From positions 212,630 through 276,629 of the forward strand of contig JAJFKX010000025.1 in NCBI GenBank assembly GCA_021772985.1: 64,000 bases of DNA. Direction: 5' to 3'. Position 1 is the stretch's first letter, and each line of letters starts with the position of its first letter. The notes under the pieces are model-generated. The model had not been told where the DNA came from. It worked only from the letters and a program-made list of their open reading frames with translations, and made no database searches. This stretch comes from Gammaproteobacteria bacterium. Its GTDB lineage: Bacteria > Pseudomonadota > Gammaproteobacteria > Xanthomonadales > Wenzhouxiangellaceae. This document shows, one piece after another, positions 1 through 9,261 of the stretch. The position numbers and the translations under genes were made by a program.

Positions 1-30
1 AAGCGAAGTAGGCCGTTGCAACTGACCATA

Positions 31-54
31 GCTCTCTTCGTTTTCGGAGAGAGC
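31..54 (-). terminator. Hairpin downstream of the deacetylase gene
   Basis: Ten-base arms at 31-40 and 45-54 pair with one mismatch around a four-base TTTT loop. The hairpin sits just past the stop codon of the deacetylase read leftwards. No T-run follows it, so an intrinsic terminator is only possible; it may be an mRNA-stabilising stem. Confidence 0.3.
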
Positions 55-67
55 ATAAAGACCATCT

Positions 68-922
68 TCAGCTTTGCAGGCTATCCAATAAACCCTGTAA
101 ACCCGACAGTGAAGACCAATCCCGGCGAAATACATAGCGTGGCAGACGCCACCTGTTGCTGGCCTGGGTAACCGGTTCCGGCTCGGTGGTAAAAGCCGCC
201 ACAACTCCAGTTTGTTGTTGATGCGTCGGTAAATACCGCTCAGCGAGGATATCCGGGCAATGTCCATATGGGTAGGCAAAATAACGTGCCGAACCGGACC
301 CCAGCAATGCATCCAGATAAGCCTGACCCTGGTCAATCTGCCAGTGACACTCTGCAAAGTCTTTAATGTTCTCAAATGAGCCATAATCATTACCAAAACG
401 CAGTGCCTGTTCAATTCTGTGGTGCTTATGATCCCAGGAGTGGTTCTGGATATTCAAGAGGCCCTCTGATTGCGCCTGCACCCACCATTCATCACTCCAC
501 CAGCCTTTGCCTATCAGACAGTTTTGATCCAGTGAGACACGTGCTTGCGGAGATACGATAACAAAACTGGTCGCCAGCCCTTGTGCATTTTTGTATTGCG
601 GATTGACAGCAACAAAATCCAGTAAAATATTATGGAAACTTCGTTGCGGTCCAAAGCTCGGATGTGGCAGGTCATACCAATCAAACCAGCTGCCATCATC
701 AAATGTAATTGCCACACAGGGGTGCGGCAAAGCATCCATACACTGCTGAATAAAAGCGGCAACCAGTTGATCCAGTGAAATTACTGTCCAACCGCTGAAA
801 CTGATTACTTCCAGATCTTCAGCCAGGCCGATATGATCGTTGGTAGCATAATTATTACCATCTACCTGCACAGAATGATAAGTCAAAATGGGTACCCCAT
901 CCTGATGTTTTTGCTTGATCAC
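68..922 (-). CDS. NodB-type polysaccharide deacetylase family protein (cytoplasmic)
   Basis: Predicted carbohydrate esterase 4-fold deacetylase of 284 aa. Near the N terminus it has PILTYHS, then TFDDGS (the catalytic and metal-binding Asp pair), NHSWDH (the metal His pair, HSxxH) and FAYPYGH in the C-terminal third. There is no signal peptide, so it probably acts in the cytoplasm on a small or lipid-linked sugar rather than on finished wall polymer. The start is GTG at 922; no strong Shine-Dalgarno precedes it. It is clearly paralogous to the genes at 45789 and 49033, sharing an NDH motif near residue 28, an SFVI-S--AR--LDQ block and a WW pair before HSWDH. The substrate is unknown. The AraC gene next door is divergent and may regulate it. 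Confidence 0.75.
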   Translation of the reverse strand: MIKQKHQDGVPILTYHSVQVDGNNYATNDHIGLAEDLEVISFSGWTVISLDQLVAAFIQQCMDALPHPCVAITFDDGSWFDWYDLPHPSFGPQRSFHNILLDFVAVNPQYKNAQGLATSFVIVSPQARVSLDQNCLIGKGWWSDEWWVQAQSEGLLNIQNHSWDHKHHRIEQALRFGNDYGSFENIKDFAECHWQIDQGQAYLDALLGSGSARYFAYPYGHCPDILAERYLPTHQQQTGVVAAFTTEPEPVTQASNRWRLPRYVFRRDWSSLSGLQGLLDSLQS

Positions 923-1293
923 AATGACAACTTTTGATTGTTCAATAGCACATTATAAGTAAGTATTGGCTAATCAAGGAATTTGATGACAGCAACCGGC
1001 ATAGCTTGAGCCTTGTCAGTTATTCACCAGCCAAAATCACTGACTTCGTCCGGATTCCCCTGATAGCTGAGCATTGATGTATGGTCGCTGATCATACCGT
1101 TATCTCACCTGGAGCCTTGATAGTTAACTATTCCTGCACCACTCTCGTTCTCAGAATACAGGCACTGAAGAAAAACCGTATTAACCGAGCATGTTGCTGC
1201 GAATTCCCAGATTAAACCACACAGCATTACGTAAACACTTACATAGCTTATACTGCTTGCAAAGAAAGTACTAAAAATGAGGCTTCTATCAAG
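923..1293. other. Divergent intergenic region between deacetylase and AraC gene
   Basis: No credible gene lies here. It holds a perfect 12-bp palindrome ATAGTTAACTAT at 1120-1131, a possible operator. A weak promoter-like pair for the AraC gene is also visible: TTACGT at 1227-1232 and TATACT at 1249-1254, with 16 bp between, about 40 bp before the start codon. Neither is proven. Confidence 0.3.
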
Positions 1294-2076
1294 ATGAAAA
1301 ACACTCTGTTTATCTGGAAAGATATCGCGATATTAGTCGCTGATGGCTTGACTTCATCACTGCATCGTCATCATTTGATCAAACTTACTATGCCGCTTGA
1401 AGGGAAGGTGTCTGTCCGTGTGGCAAACAGTCAAAGCAGCCAAGAATTTCGCTCTGTGGTAGTGCAGCCTGATGTTGAGCATGAAATGTGTTGTCCCAGC
1501 CGTTTTATTACCGTATTACTTGCAGCAGATTTCTTCGGTTGTAAGAAGCATGCATGGAAAGTACTCGAAGACCCTTCTCGAGCTGTGGTTCCCTTGCAAA
1601 TCCCAACAAAGTACATTACTGAGATTCAATCTTTGATTATCGAAAATGCATCACCTGAAGATGTGCTGTTAGCTGGCCAAAAAATTGTTGAGTTCGCTAC
1701 CAACAAACAACAGATTATCGAGAAAATTTCACTAGACCCACGCATTATCGATATTTTGAATTTTATTGAACAACATCTTGACCAAAAATTATCCATTGAT
1801 GATATTGCAGAAAAAATCCATTTGTCTCCACCACGCACAATGACTTTATTTAAAAGGCATATCGGCATACCTGTGCGCAGGTATATTCAATGGATGAGAA
1901 TTAGAAAAGCGATTTACCTGATTGGTATGGGCGCTAATTTCACTGATGTATCTCACCAGGTCGGCTTTACCGATTTAGCTCACTTCAGTAAATCATTCAA
2001 GTCGGTTTTTGGCTTTGCCCCTCAGGAGGTTATCGGCAAACAAATGGACATCAAAGTTTGTGAGGCTTTGACTTAA
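1294..2076 (+). CDS. AraC-family transcriptional regulator
   Basis: A 260-aa regulator. Residues about 1-140 form a cupin-like sensor half with no recognisable ligand motif. The last 100 residues carry the double helix-turn-helix of the AraC/XylS family: IDDIAEKIHLSPPRTMTLFK is the first HTH, and a second around DVSHQVGFTDLAHFSKSFK ends in the family's F-F---FG-AP signature. Family members usually bind DNA as monomers or dimers at direct repeats and control neighbouring genes. The divergent deacetylase at 68-922 is therefore a candidate target, by inference only. The ligand is unknown. Downstream is hemF in convergent orientation, with arms AGGCAGC/GCTGCCT (2078-2117) enclosing a long loop and no T-run. 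Confidence 0.85.
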   Translation: MKNTLFIWKDIAILVADGLTSSLHRHHLIKLTMPLEGKVSVRVANSQSSQEFRSVVVQPDVEHEMCCPSRFITVLLAADFFGCKKHAWKVLEDPSRAVVPLQIPTKYITEIQSLIIENASPEDVLLAGQKIVEFATNKQQIIEKISLDPRIIDILNFIEQHLDQKLSIDDIAEKIHLSPPRTMTLFKRHIGIPVRRYIQWMRIRKAIYLIGMGANFTDVSHQVGFTDLAHFSKSFKSVFGFAPQEVIGKQMDIKVCEALT

Positions 2077-2187
2077 TAGGCAGCTAACCTTTAGAGAATA
2101 AATATAACTTGCTGCCTGCCTGTAATGAGCGTAACTCAAGATGTTTTGTTGGGTACTTCAATGGTTCCTAATCACTGGATCAGTTTT

Positions 2188-3141
2188 CTACAGCATATCA
2201 GCGCTCAGCCAATCACGCGGCTCCAGACATTTATACAGTTTTGCTTCTTCGCTATCAGCATCCGGTTGCCAGTTGTATTTCCAAATAACTTTGGGTGGCA
2301 TAGACATCAAAATAGATTCTGTACGCCCATCAGATTGCAAACCAAACAACGTTCCACGGTCGTAAAGTAAATTAAATTCAACATATCGGCCACGGCGATA
2401 AAGTTGAAATTCTTTTTGCTGTTCAATGAAGCTACTATTTTTTCTACGCTCGACAATCGGCAGGTAAGCTTTTAAGTAGCTATCCCCAACTGATTTCAGA
2501 AAATCAAAGCAGGTAGAGAATGGCCAATGGTTTAAGTCGTCAAAAAATAACCCGCCGACACCACGCGTTTCCTGACGGTGGCGCAAATAAAAATATCGAT
2601 CACAATAAGCTTTGTATTCTGGATAAACCTGTTCTCCATAAGGTTCACAGGCAGATTTCGCTGTTTGATGCCAGTGCTGAATATCTTCCAACGCCGGATA
2701 AAACGGCGTAAGATCATAGCCACCACCAAACCACCAAACGGGTTGTCTATCAGGTGCTTCCGCGATAAATAACCTGACATTCATATGGCTGGTGGGCACC
2801 CAGGGGTTTTGTGGGTGGATCACCAGTGATACTCCCATTGCCTGAAAACTACAACCAGTTAATTCAGGCCTGGCCACTGTAGCCGGCTTGGGTAGTTTTG
2901 GCCCATGGATATGTGAAAAGGCAATGCCTGCCTGCTCAAATACCTGACCATCGCGCAACACCCGGGTTACTCCACCTCCGCCTTGTTCACGGCTCCAGGC
3001 GTCATCCTGAAACTTAGCCACACCGTCGGTTTGTTCAATAGCCGCGCAGATGGTTGTCTGCAACTGTTGCAAATAAGTTTTAACTGCCTGGATATCATCG
3101 CTTGATGGTGTACTGGTGGTGGTATGTTGTTGCTCGTTCAT
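2188..3141 (-). CDS. hemF: Oxygen-dependent coproporphyrinogen III oxidase
   Basis: Converts coproporphyrinogen III to protoporphyrinogen IX with O2, the aerobic step of haem synthesis in the cytoplasm. It is 317 aa, slightly longer than the usual 300. Conserved blocks are all present: GGGGVTRVL (54-62), SHMNVR (118-123), [14 protein letters not shown] (136-149), [10 protein letters not shown] (188-197) and [14 protein letters not shown] (251-264). The ATG at 3141 overlaps the tsaC stop by four bases (ATGA), so the two are probably translationally coupled. The oxygen-dependent enzyme indicates an aerobic lifestyle. The tsaC-hemF linkage is common in Gammaproteobacteria (aroE often follows there); no aroE is seen in this window. 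Confidence 0.97.
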   Translation of the reverse strand: MNEQQHTTTSTPSSDDIQAVKTYLQQLQTTICAAIEQTDGVAKFQDDAWSREQGGGGVTRVLRDGQVFEQAGIAFSHIHGPKLPKPATVARPELTGCSFQAMGVSLVIHPQNPWVPTSHMNVRLFIAEAPDRQPVWWFGGGYDLTPFYPALEDIQHWHQTAKSACEPYGEQVYPEYKAYCDRYFYLRHRQETRGVGGLFFDDLNHWPFSTCFDFLKSVGDSYLKAYLPIVERRKNSSFIEQQKEFQLYRRGRYVEFNLLYDRGTLFGLQSDGRTESILMSMPPKVIWKYNWQPDADSEEAKLYKCLEPRDWLSADML

Positions 3142-3689
3142 CGTAATAGTTTATCAGTTACCAAATCACGAATCTGACTGGATTGGATGTGATTACTACA
3201 CTGACCCACAACAATTAGGTCCAATTGATCAGGAAAATAATGCAGTACCTGCGACGTTGTTTTAGCAGGTATCTGCATGGTTTGATTAGCACTGGTAGAA
3301 ATCAAAGGTGTCTGCTTACACAATTGTAAAGCCAGTGGGTGAGCAGGGCAGCGCAAGGCGATTCTTGAACCACCACCAGTTAACCAGTCAGGTGCTGCTT
3401 CTGAACAGGGAAATAACCAGGTAAGTGCAGCCGGCCAGCTCTGTTGTGCCTTGGGCCATAAATGTTGATAGCTGGAATCAAGCCAATCAACCACTTGCCT
3501 CAGATCATTCACTAAACTGATCAAGCCTTTGTCTTTTGTACGCTGTTTCAGGGCCAGGATTTTTGTCGCTGCATATTCATTATCAGCTGCACATCCCAAC
3601 CCAAACATCGCCTCGGTTGGATAAGCAATTACCGCACCTTTTCGCAATGCCAGGCTAACTTGTTCAATGTCTGCGGTGATAATGGTCAT
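3138..3689 (-). CDS. tsaC: L-threonylcarbamoyladenylate synthase (YrdC/TsaC)
   Basis: Makes threonylcarbamoyl-AMP from threonine, bicarbonate and ATP, the first step of the t6A37 modification of ANN-decoding tRNAs. At 183 aa it is the short TsaC form without the extra Sua5 domain. The substrate-binding signatures are [10 protein letters not shown] (24-33), KQRTKDKG (48-55) and STSAN (131-135). The start is ATG at 3689. It lies 27 bp after topA and overlaps hemF by four bases, so topA-tsaC-hemF probably form one transcript. Confidence 0.95.
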   Translation of the reverse strand: MTIITADIEQVSLALRKGAVIAYPTEAMFGLGCAADNEYAATKILALKQRTKDKGLISLVNDLRQVVDWLDSSYQHLWPKAQQSWPAALTWLFPCSEAAPDWLTGGGSRIALRCPAHPLALQLCKQTPLISTSANQTMQIPAKTTSQVLHYFPDQLDLIVVGQCSNHIQSSQIRDLVTDKLLR

Positions 3690-3716
3690 ACCTTATGACC
3701 CCTTGATAACCTCTGA

Positions 3717-6143
3717 TTAAGCAGCTTCGACAGGTTTTTTGCTGGCTTTTTTGCTGGCTTTTTTCCGCGAGGCTTTTTTCTTTTTACTCTTTTTGCTTAC
3801 CTTCTTTTTCTTGCTGGTCTTTTTTGCTGCTGTTTTTTTACTGCCTTTTTTACCCCAGCGACCTTTCCGTTCGGGCGCGTTGGCCAATAATTCAATGCAT
3901 TCTTCAACCGTCAACGTCTCCGGCTCACGACCCTTGGGCACACTCAGGTTCTTTTTCCCGTCCGTGATATAAGGGCCATAGCGACCACGCAACACCTGGA
4001 TACCTTGTTCTTCGAAAATATTGATGGTGCGATTGGCATCAGCCTGTTTTTTCTCAGCTACCAGTTCCAATGCCCGTTCACGGCTTACCGAATAGGGGTC
4101 ATCTTCTTTTGGAAGTGAAGCGAATTTTTTACCGTAGCGCACGTACGGACCAAACCGGCCAATATTGACGATTAATTCTTCACCTTCCGGGGTTTCCCCC
4201 AATTCGCGCGGTAGCTTGAATAATTCCAGCGCCTCTTCCAAAGTTATGCTGTTTAATTTTTGACCGGGCAGCAAGCTGGCGAAACGCGGTTTTTCTTCGT
4301 CTTCTGCCGTACCTATCTGTGCAAATGGACCATAACGCCCGAACCTGACAGAAACCGGCTCACCACTTTTTGGATCGATACCCAATTCCCGTGCCTGCCG
4401 GGCTTCAGCTCTGGATACATTTTTCTCGGTGGATTCAATCTGCTGAATAAACGGCTCCCAGAACCCCTGCAATACCGGCAACCAGTTTTGTTCACCACGT
4501 GCAATCGCATCTAATTGATCTTCCAGTCGTGCGGTAAAATCGTAGTCAACATATCGTTCGAAATAACCAGACAAGAACTTGGCAACCACAATGCCGGTAT
4601 CCGTAGGCGTAAAGCGACGACGATCCAGCTCTACATACTCACGCTCCTGCAAAACGGAGATAATGCTGGCATAGGTTGAGGGTCTGCCGATACCGTACTC
4701 TTCCAGCGTTTTAATCAGACTGGCTTCACTGTAACGTGGCGGTGGTTCGGTAAAATGTTGTTCTGCACGGATATCCTTCAGGTCGATAACATCGCCTTCA
4801 CCCATATCCGGCAAGCGAACCTCTTTTTGCTGCTTACCGCCGATTGGCGCTTCTTCATAGACCGATAAAAATCCGGGTTCACCAATGGTCGACCCACTGG
4901 TCCGGAAACGGCTGTCATTAGCAGCAGCGAATTCAATTGTAACCGTATCCATTACCGCCGGAATCATCTGACAAGCGACGCTGCGACTCCATATGAGACT
5001 GTAAATTTTGAACTGATCATCAGTTAAATACGATTTTAATTTGTCTGGCGTATGGCTGACAAGCGTAGGCCGGATAGCCTCATGTGCTTCCTGGGCATTG
5101 CGCGATTTAGTGCTGTAATAATTTGGTTTTTCGGGTAATTTGGCTGCACCAAATTGTTGACTGATTTGCGCTCGAATTTCACTAATAGCATCTTGTGCCA
5201 ACGCTACTGAATCTGTACGCATATAGGTAATCAGCCCCTGATTACCACCATCAATGGCAATACCTTCATACAATTGTTGGGCGATGCGCATAATTTTGGC
5301 TGCGGGCATACGCAATTTACGCGAAGCTTCCTGTTGCAGGGTTGAGGTAATAAACGGTGGTGAAGGCCTGCGTTTCCGTTGCCGTTTTTTCACATCGGCA
5401 ACCTTTAGCTTACCGTTTGCACCTTCCAATAAGGTGGCAAGAACCTGCTGGGCATGCTCATCGTTATTAATATCGAACTGGTCAAGCTTTTTGCCTTCCC
5501 AACGAACCAGGTTTGCACTGAAATCAAACTTCTGCTCGGTCAAATCTGCTTCAATGGTCCAGTATTCCTGGGCAATGAAATTATCTATTTCCTCTTCACG
5601 ATCAACAATCAGCCGCAAGGCGGGGGTTTGCACCCTGCCAGCCGATAGCCGCGGCTGCAGCTTTTTCCACAACAATGGTGATAAGTTAAAACCTACCAGA
5701 TAGTCCAGTGCTCGCCTAGCCTGTTGCGCATCAACCAAGTCCATCGAAACCCGTCTGGGATTGGTTACCGCTTCATTAATTGCTCGTTTGGTAATTTCGC
5801 TGAAAACCACACGGTACAACTCGCGGCCAGCCAGTAAGTTTTTATCTTTAAGAATTTCCTGAACATGCCAGGCAATCGCTTCACCTTCGCGGTCAAGATC
5901 AGTGGCCAGATATATGGCTTCGGCTTTTTTAGCCGCCTTGACGATATTATCAACATGCTTTTTATTGCGCTCAATCAACTCGTAGCGCATGGCAAAATCA
6001 TTTTCCGGTTCAACCGCACCAGTTTTGGGTACCAGATCACGCACATGACCATAAGAGGCCAGCACATGGTAATCGCTGCCCAGGTATTTATTGATAGTCG
6101 TGGCTTTGGCCGGCGACTCAACGATCAGTAGATTTTTAGCCAC
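3717..6143 (-). CDS. topA: DNA topoisomerase I (type IA) with lysine-rich tail
   Basis: Relaxes negative supercoils by transient single-strand cleavage. Numbering from the chosen start, the toprim acidic motif DLDRE is at 82-86 and the catalytic tyrosine is about Y307 in GLITYMRTDS. Further down are GIGRPSTYA and three C-terminal repeats with GR(Y/F)GP(F/Y). The frame is open to TTG 6164, but GTG 6143 is preferred: AAAAAGG ends 7 bases before it, and it gives MAKNLLIVESPAKA, matching the family N terminus. The product is 808 aa. Unlike the E. coli enzyme it has no CxxC zinc ribbons; it ends in about 45 residues dominated by Lys, Ser and Ala, a plausible nonspecific DNA-binding tail. Confidence 0.97.
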   Translation of the reverse strand: MAKNLLIVESPAKATTINKYLGSDYHVLASYGHVRDLVPKTGAVEPENDFAMRYELIERNKKHVDNIVKAAKKAEAIYLATDLDREGEAIAWHVQEILKDKNLLAGRELYRVVFSEITKRAINEAVTNPRRVSMDLVDAQQARRALDYLVGFNLSPLLWKKLQPRLSAGRVQTPALRLIVDREEEIDNFIAQEYWTIEADLTEQKFDFSANLVRWEGKKLDQFDINNDEHAQQVLATLLEGANGKLKVADVKKRQRKRRPSPPFITSTLQQEASRKLRMPAAKIMRIAQQLYEGIAIDGGNQGLITYMRTDSVALAQDAISEIRAQISQQFGAAKLPEKPNYYSTKSRNAQEAHEAIRPTLVSHTPDKLKSYLTDDQFKIYSLIWSRSVACQMIPAVMDTVTIEFAAANDSRFRTSGSTIGEPGFLSVYEEAPIGGKQQKEVRLPDMGEGDVIDLKDIRAEQHFTEPPPRYSEASLIKTLEEYGIGRPSTYASIISVLQEREYVELDRRRFTPTDTGIVVAKFLSGYFERYVDYDFTARLEDQLDAIARGEQNWLPVLQGFWEPFIQQIESTEKNVSRAEARQARELGIDPKSGEPVSVRFGRYGPFAQIGTAEDEEKPRFASLLPGQKLNSITLEEALELFKLPRELGETPEGEELIVNIGRFGPYVRYGKKFASLPKEDDPYSVSRERALELVAEKKQADANRTINIFEEQGIQVLRGRYGPYITDGKKNLSVPKGREPETLTVEECIELLANAPERKGRWGKKGSKKTAAKKTSKKKKVSKKSKKKKASRKKASKKASKKPVEAA

Positions 6144-6193
6144 GATAACGCCTTTTTCTATCAATCACCTGAACAACTAACAAGGCGGGACAA

Positions 6194-6670
6194 TCAGTGC
6201 CTTGCCTCCTGTTCATCATAAAATACCAAATCTTCTATCCAGGCGTAGTTTGCTTCCTGCCCCGGCTGGTTGAATAGCACCATTAATATTACCCATTTCA
6301 AATCATCCAGATCGACATCTTCCTGTTCCAGTGCCATGCTGCGGTCAATCACGACTTCCCGACATGCAGCATCCAGCACTCCAAGGTTTTCCAAGTGCAT
6401 TAAAAAACCCCGGCATTCCGTATCCAGCCGCAGCTGTTCCTGGGTATTAAACAATCGTATTGGTGGCACACTGTTATCATTATCTTTCACCAACATGCGC
6501 TGTTGAGCTAACTCATCCAGCCAGCGGAACGCTTTGCTGATTTCATTGGTGGTGAAACCGGCCTGGTGCAGACTGTTTTCCAGATCATCCCTATCGGGAG
6601 CTATTTCAGGTTCGTCGTAAATATAATTTTCAAACAAGTACATCAATACATCGAGTACGTTTTCTTTCAT
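6194..6670 (-). CDS. smg: Smg family protein (DUF494)
   Basis: A conserved acidic protein of about 158 aa with the start FENYIYDEPEIAPDRDDLE, typical of the Smg/DUF494 family. Its biochemical function is not established; the family is almost always found beside dprA and topA, as here. ATG at 6670 is chosen over TTG 6673 because the dprA stop and this ATG form TGATG, an overlap of one base that suggests translational coupling. It is predicted to be soluble and mostly helical, without signal peptide or membrane segment. Confidence 0.9.
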   Translation of the reverse strand: MKENVLDVLMYLFENYIYDEPEIAPDRDDLENSLHQAGFTTNEISKAFRWLDELAQQRMLVKDNDNSVPPIRLFNTQEQLRLDTECRGFLMHLENLGVLDAACREVVIDRSMALEQEDVDLDDLKWVILMVLFNQPGQEANYAWIEDLVFYDEQEARH

Positions 6671-7839
6671 CAACCAACCTCGTGTATTCGGGTCCAGTTT
6701 CCGCCAGCCTCTAAGGCCACATGGCCACGCAACTCCAGCATGAGCAGCATGGAGGAAATAGCTTCCGGCGTCAAATCTGTCACCTCGACCAGCTCGTCAA
6801 GTGTCAGTGAGTCGCCATCCAATGCTTTCCATAGCTGCCAATAATCTTCATCAAAATCAGCAGTTATAAAGTCGTTATTGTGGCTGCCAGTAACTTGTTC
6901 AATAGCCTGCTCTCGCTTGGTGTTTTCAGCCGTTTGCATCGTATTGGTTAAGCCTGCAGCCATCCTGCCTGCCTGCGGGGCAATTTCTTCCAATACCTGG
7001 CTGGCGTTTTCGACCAGCTGCGCGCCATCCCTGATCAAAGCATGACATCCCCTGCTGGTCGCATTTCTTACTGACCCTGGAACTGCCAATGTTTCACGTC
7101 CCTGCTCCGCAGCCAATCGGGCGGTAATCAGCGAGCCGCTACGCAAACCCGCTTCAATCACCAATGTGGCGATTGACAGACCACTAATAATACGATTCCG
7201 CGCCGGGAAATGTCCTGGGCGCGCCTCGGCTCCCAAGGCAAACTCCGAAACCAGCGCACCTTGTGCAGCAATTCTCTGCGCCAGTTGCTTGTTGATTGCT
7301 GGATAAACCCGGTCAACACCTGTTCCCAATACAGCGATTGTCGGCTGTTGGTGCTCCAGGGCTGCGGTGTGTGCAGCAGCATCAATGCCTTCTGCCAACC
7401 CGCTGGTTATGACCAGTCCGGCAGTTGCTAGCTGTGCCGTCATCTCTGTCGTCAAAGACAAACCCGTATGACTGGGGTTTCGGCTACCAACCAGAGCAAT
7501 TTGTGGTCGCCACAAATATTCCAGATTACCGACAACGAATAGAATTATCGGTGCATTATTGATATCGGCCAACAATTGCGGATAATCATTGTCGCCCAAT
7601 ACCAACATGTGATGCCGTGGCTGTTGGCACCACTTCAAATGCGCTTCGATTCGAGCGTGATCCGGTGATTTGAGCCATTGCAAGGTTTCTGCAGGCAGCT
7701 TTACATGTTGCGCAAGCGCTGCTTCCAGCATGGCAGCCGGATCAGAATAAGCTTGTTGTAGTTGACTCAGGCGCCGATTACCCAACCCCGGCGCCAAATA
7801 CAGCAGCAGCCATCTAGCAGCTAATTCAAGATCCGGCAA
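6670..7839 (-). CDS. dprA: DNA processing protein DprA (Smf)
   Basis: Binds incoming single-stranded DNA and loads RecA during natural transformation. It is 389 aa. A helical N terminus (1-100) is followed by the Rossmann core: ALVGSRNPSHTG (115-126), SGLAEGIDAAAH (146-157), GTGVDRVYP (172-180), FPARNRIISG (211-220) and VIEAGLRSGSLITA (227-240). A C-terminal winged-helix region lies at about 325-385. Start is TTG at 7839 with only a weak GGGG upstream. It is co-directional with smg and the LysM gene. A complete DprA is compatible with competence, but no other competence genes are in the window. Confidence 0.95.
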   Translation of the reverse strand: MPDLELAARWLLLYLAPGLGNRRLSQLQQAYSDPAAMLEAALAQHVKLPAETLQWLKSPDHARIEAHLKWCQQPRHHMLVLGDNDYPQLLADINNAPIILFVVGNLEYLWRPQIALVGSRNPSHTGLSLTTEMTAQLATAGLVITSGLAEGIDAAAHTAALEHQQPTIAVLGTGVDRVYPAINKQLAQRIAAQGALVSEFALGAEARPGHFPARNRIISGLSIATLVIEAGLRSGSLITARLAAEQGRETLAVPGSVRNATSRGCHALIRDGAQLVENASQVLEEIAPQAGRMAAGLTNTMQTAENTKREQAIEQVTGSHNNDFITADFDEDYWQLWKALDGDSLTLDELVEVTDLTPEAISSMLLMLELRGHVALEAGGNWTRIHEVG

Positions 7840-7887
7840 ATCGACCCCGGACTATACCCACCTGACTGATTAACACAGCTAGATCAT

Positions 7888-9096
7888 CTAGAGGGTCTCA
7901 TTAGGGTGACGTAAATTATCCCCTGCGCGAATTTCTCGTTTACCATCCAAAATAATGGCGTAACTTAGCATTGGATAGCTGCGGTATACCATCAACCGTC
8001 CAGCTAATTCATCCGGAATAGTTACATTAACTTCGCTGGGTGTGCCAAAAATGCGGCGGAAGCTATCATGCCGTCCCTTGACAGGGTCTGCAATTTCCTT
8101 ACCAGGCCGAAATGCTGAAAACACGTGCCCTGGCTCTACACCATCATCACTGCCAACATCCAACATCACAATATTATTGTGCGCAGCTGTCGGGCCTATC
8201 TCAAACAAGTCCAGTACATGTGCATTATCTGGTACGACGTCCATAGCACGTGGGTAAAAGTTAGCATCATAAACATAATCGTCTATCGGCAATATATAAT
8301 TTCCGACTTCAATTTCACGACGACCTTCGGTAACTTTTAAAATCGAAACATCACCTTGCTGCTTGAGTACACGAGCGCGGGAAATTTCAAATAGTTCATA
8401 ACCAATGATTGGATAATCTTTGTTATCCAATGACCTGATCCCGCGTACCAGTAGTGAATCACTACGGTATTTCGGGCGGTGAGTATCACCGGCATACCTC
8501 GGGATTAATGAACGCCGCAGATAACGTTCGCGGGTATGTTCACGGCGTGAATCCTGGTAAACAAAGTTGGTCATTGCCACCACGACTTCACTGCCCACCG
8601 GCGCCTGAAGGCCACGCACGTAGACGTTCATGCCGGTATATGCCGACATACGTTCTTCTTCAATACCTACGATATACGGTAGCCGGTCAAATTCATCGGC
8701 ATCTACCATCCGGGGGTAGCGCAAAAAACCGTCCAAATCTTTCAATGGAATTGCACTAAGTGCATCTCTTTCGTCGAGCACACGCATTTGTGGCGAGCGA
8801 CGCTCAACCATCAATGCAGGGCGACCATCAAGGTAGCGTAGATTCAACACATCGCCTGGAAAGATCATATGCGGGTTGGCGACCTGTGGGTTAGCCTGCC
8901 AGATCGCCGGCCATTCCCATGGCCTGATCAAAAACTTTTGGGAAATATCCCATAAGGTATCACCAGGTTGAACTACATACTCTTCAGGGTGATCTGGGCG
9001 GAGCTCAGGACCACTGTCTTGTTGAGCTGATAAAGGCAGCCATAGCATGCCGAGGCAAGCTAGCAATAAAAAAGCTGCTGGTATTTGACGTTTCAC
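7888..9096 (-). CDS. Secreted LysM-domain protein
   Basis: A 402-aa envelope protein. The frame is open to 9132, but GTG 9096 is preferred: AGGAG lies 7 bases upstream, and it places a clean signal peptide (MKRQIPAAFLLLACLGMLWL, then PLSAQQ) at the N terminus. A single LysM domain follows at about 40-88 (YVVQPGDTLWDIS ... FPGDVLNL), so it should bind peptidoglycan in the periplasm. The remaining 300 residues are a conserved but uncharacterised C-terminal domain. LysM proteins of this type sit between dprA and def in many Gammaproteobacteria. The gene is divergent from def across 165 bp, which must hold promoters for both directions. Confidence 0.9.
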   Translation of the reverse strand: MKRQIPAAFLLLACLGMLWLPLSAQQDSGPELRPDHPEEYVVQPGDTLWDISQKFLIRPWEWPAIWQANPQVANPHMIFPGDVLNLRYLDGRPALMVERRSPQMRVLDERDALSAIPLKDLDGFLRYPRMVDADEFDRLPYIVGIEEERMSAYTGMNVYVRGLQAPVGSEVVVAMTNFVYQDSRREHTRERYLRRSLIPRYAGDTHRPKYRSDSLLVRGIRSLDNKDYPIIGYELFEISRARVLKQQGDVSILKVTEGRREIEVGNYILPIDDYVYDANFYPRAMDVVPDNAHVLDLFEIGPTAAHNNIVMLDVGSDDGVEPGHVFSAFRPGKEIADPVKGRHDSFRRIFGTPSEVNVTIPDELAGRLMVYRSYPMLSYAIILDGKREIRAGDNLRHPNETL

Positions 9097-9261
9097 TTGC
9101 GGACTCCTGTATGCTAGTACCGATTCGAGCAAGGTCTTAGGTTAACGCTCAATCGCGCACCAATAATACCTTACTGGCGTGAAAATTCTATTTTAATCGG
9201 TATTTTACTATCATAAAGTGATTTAATGCATTAACTCTATGATAATGAATCGCATAGTCTT

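Noticed and set aside
2078..2117. AGGCAGC/GCTGCCT arms between the AraC gene and hemF
   Set aside because: 26-base loop and no T tract; probably chance, or a weak convergent stop at best.
3739..3972. Open frame antisense to the topA 3' end encoding a Phe/Leu-rich peptide
   Set aside because: It is the reverse reading of the lysine-rich tail (AAA/AAG gives TTT/CTT); not a membrane protein gene.
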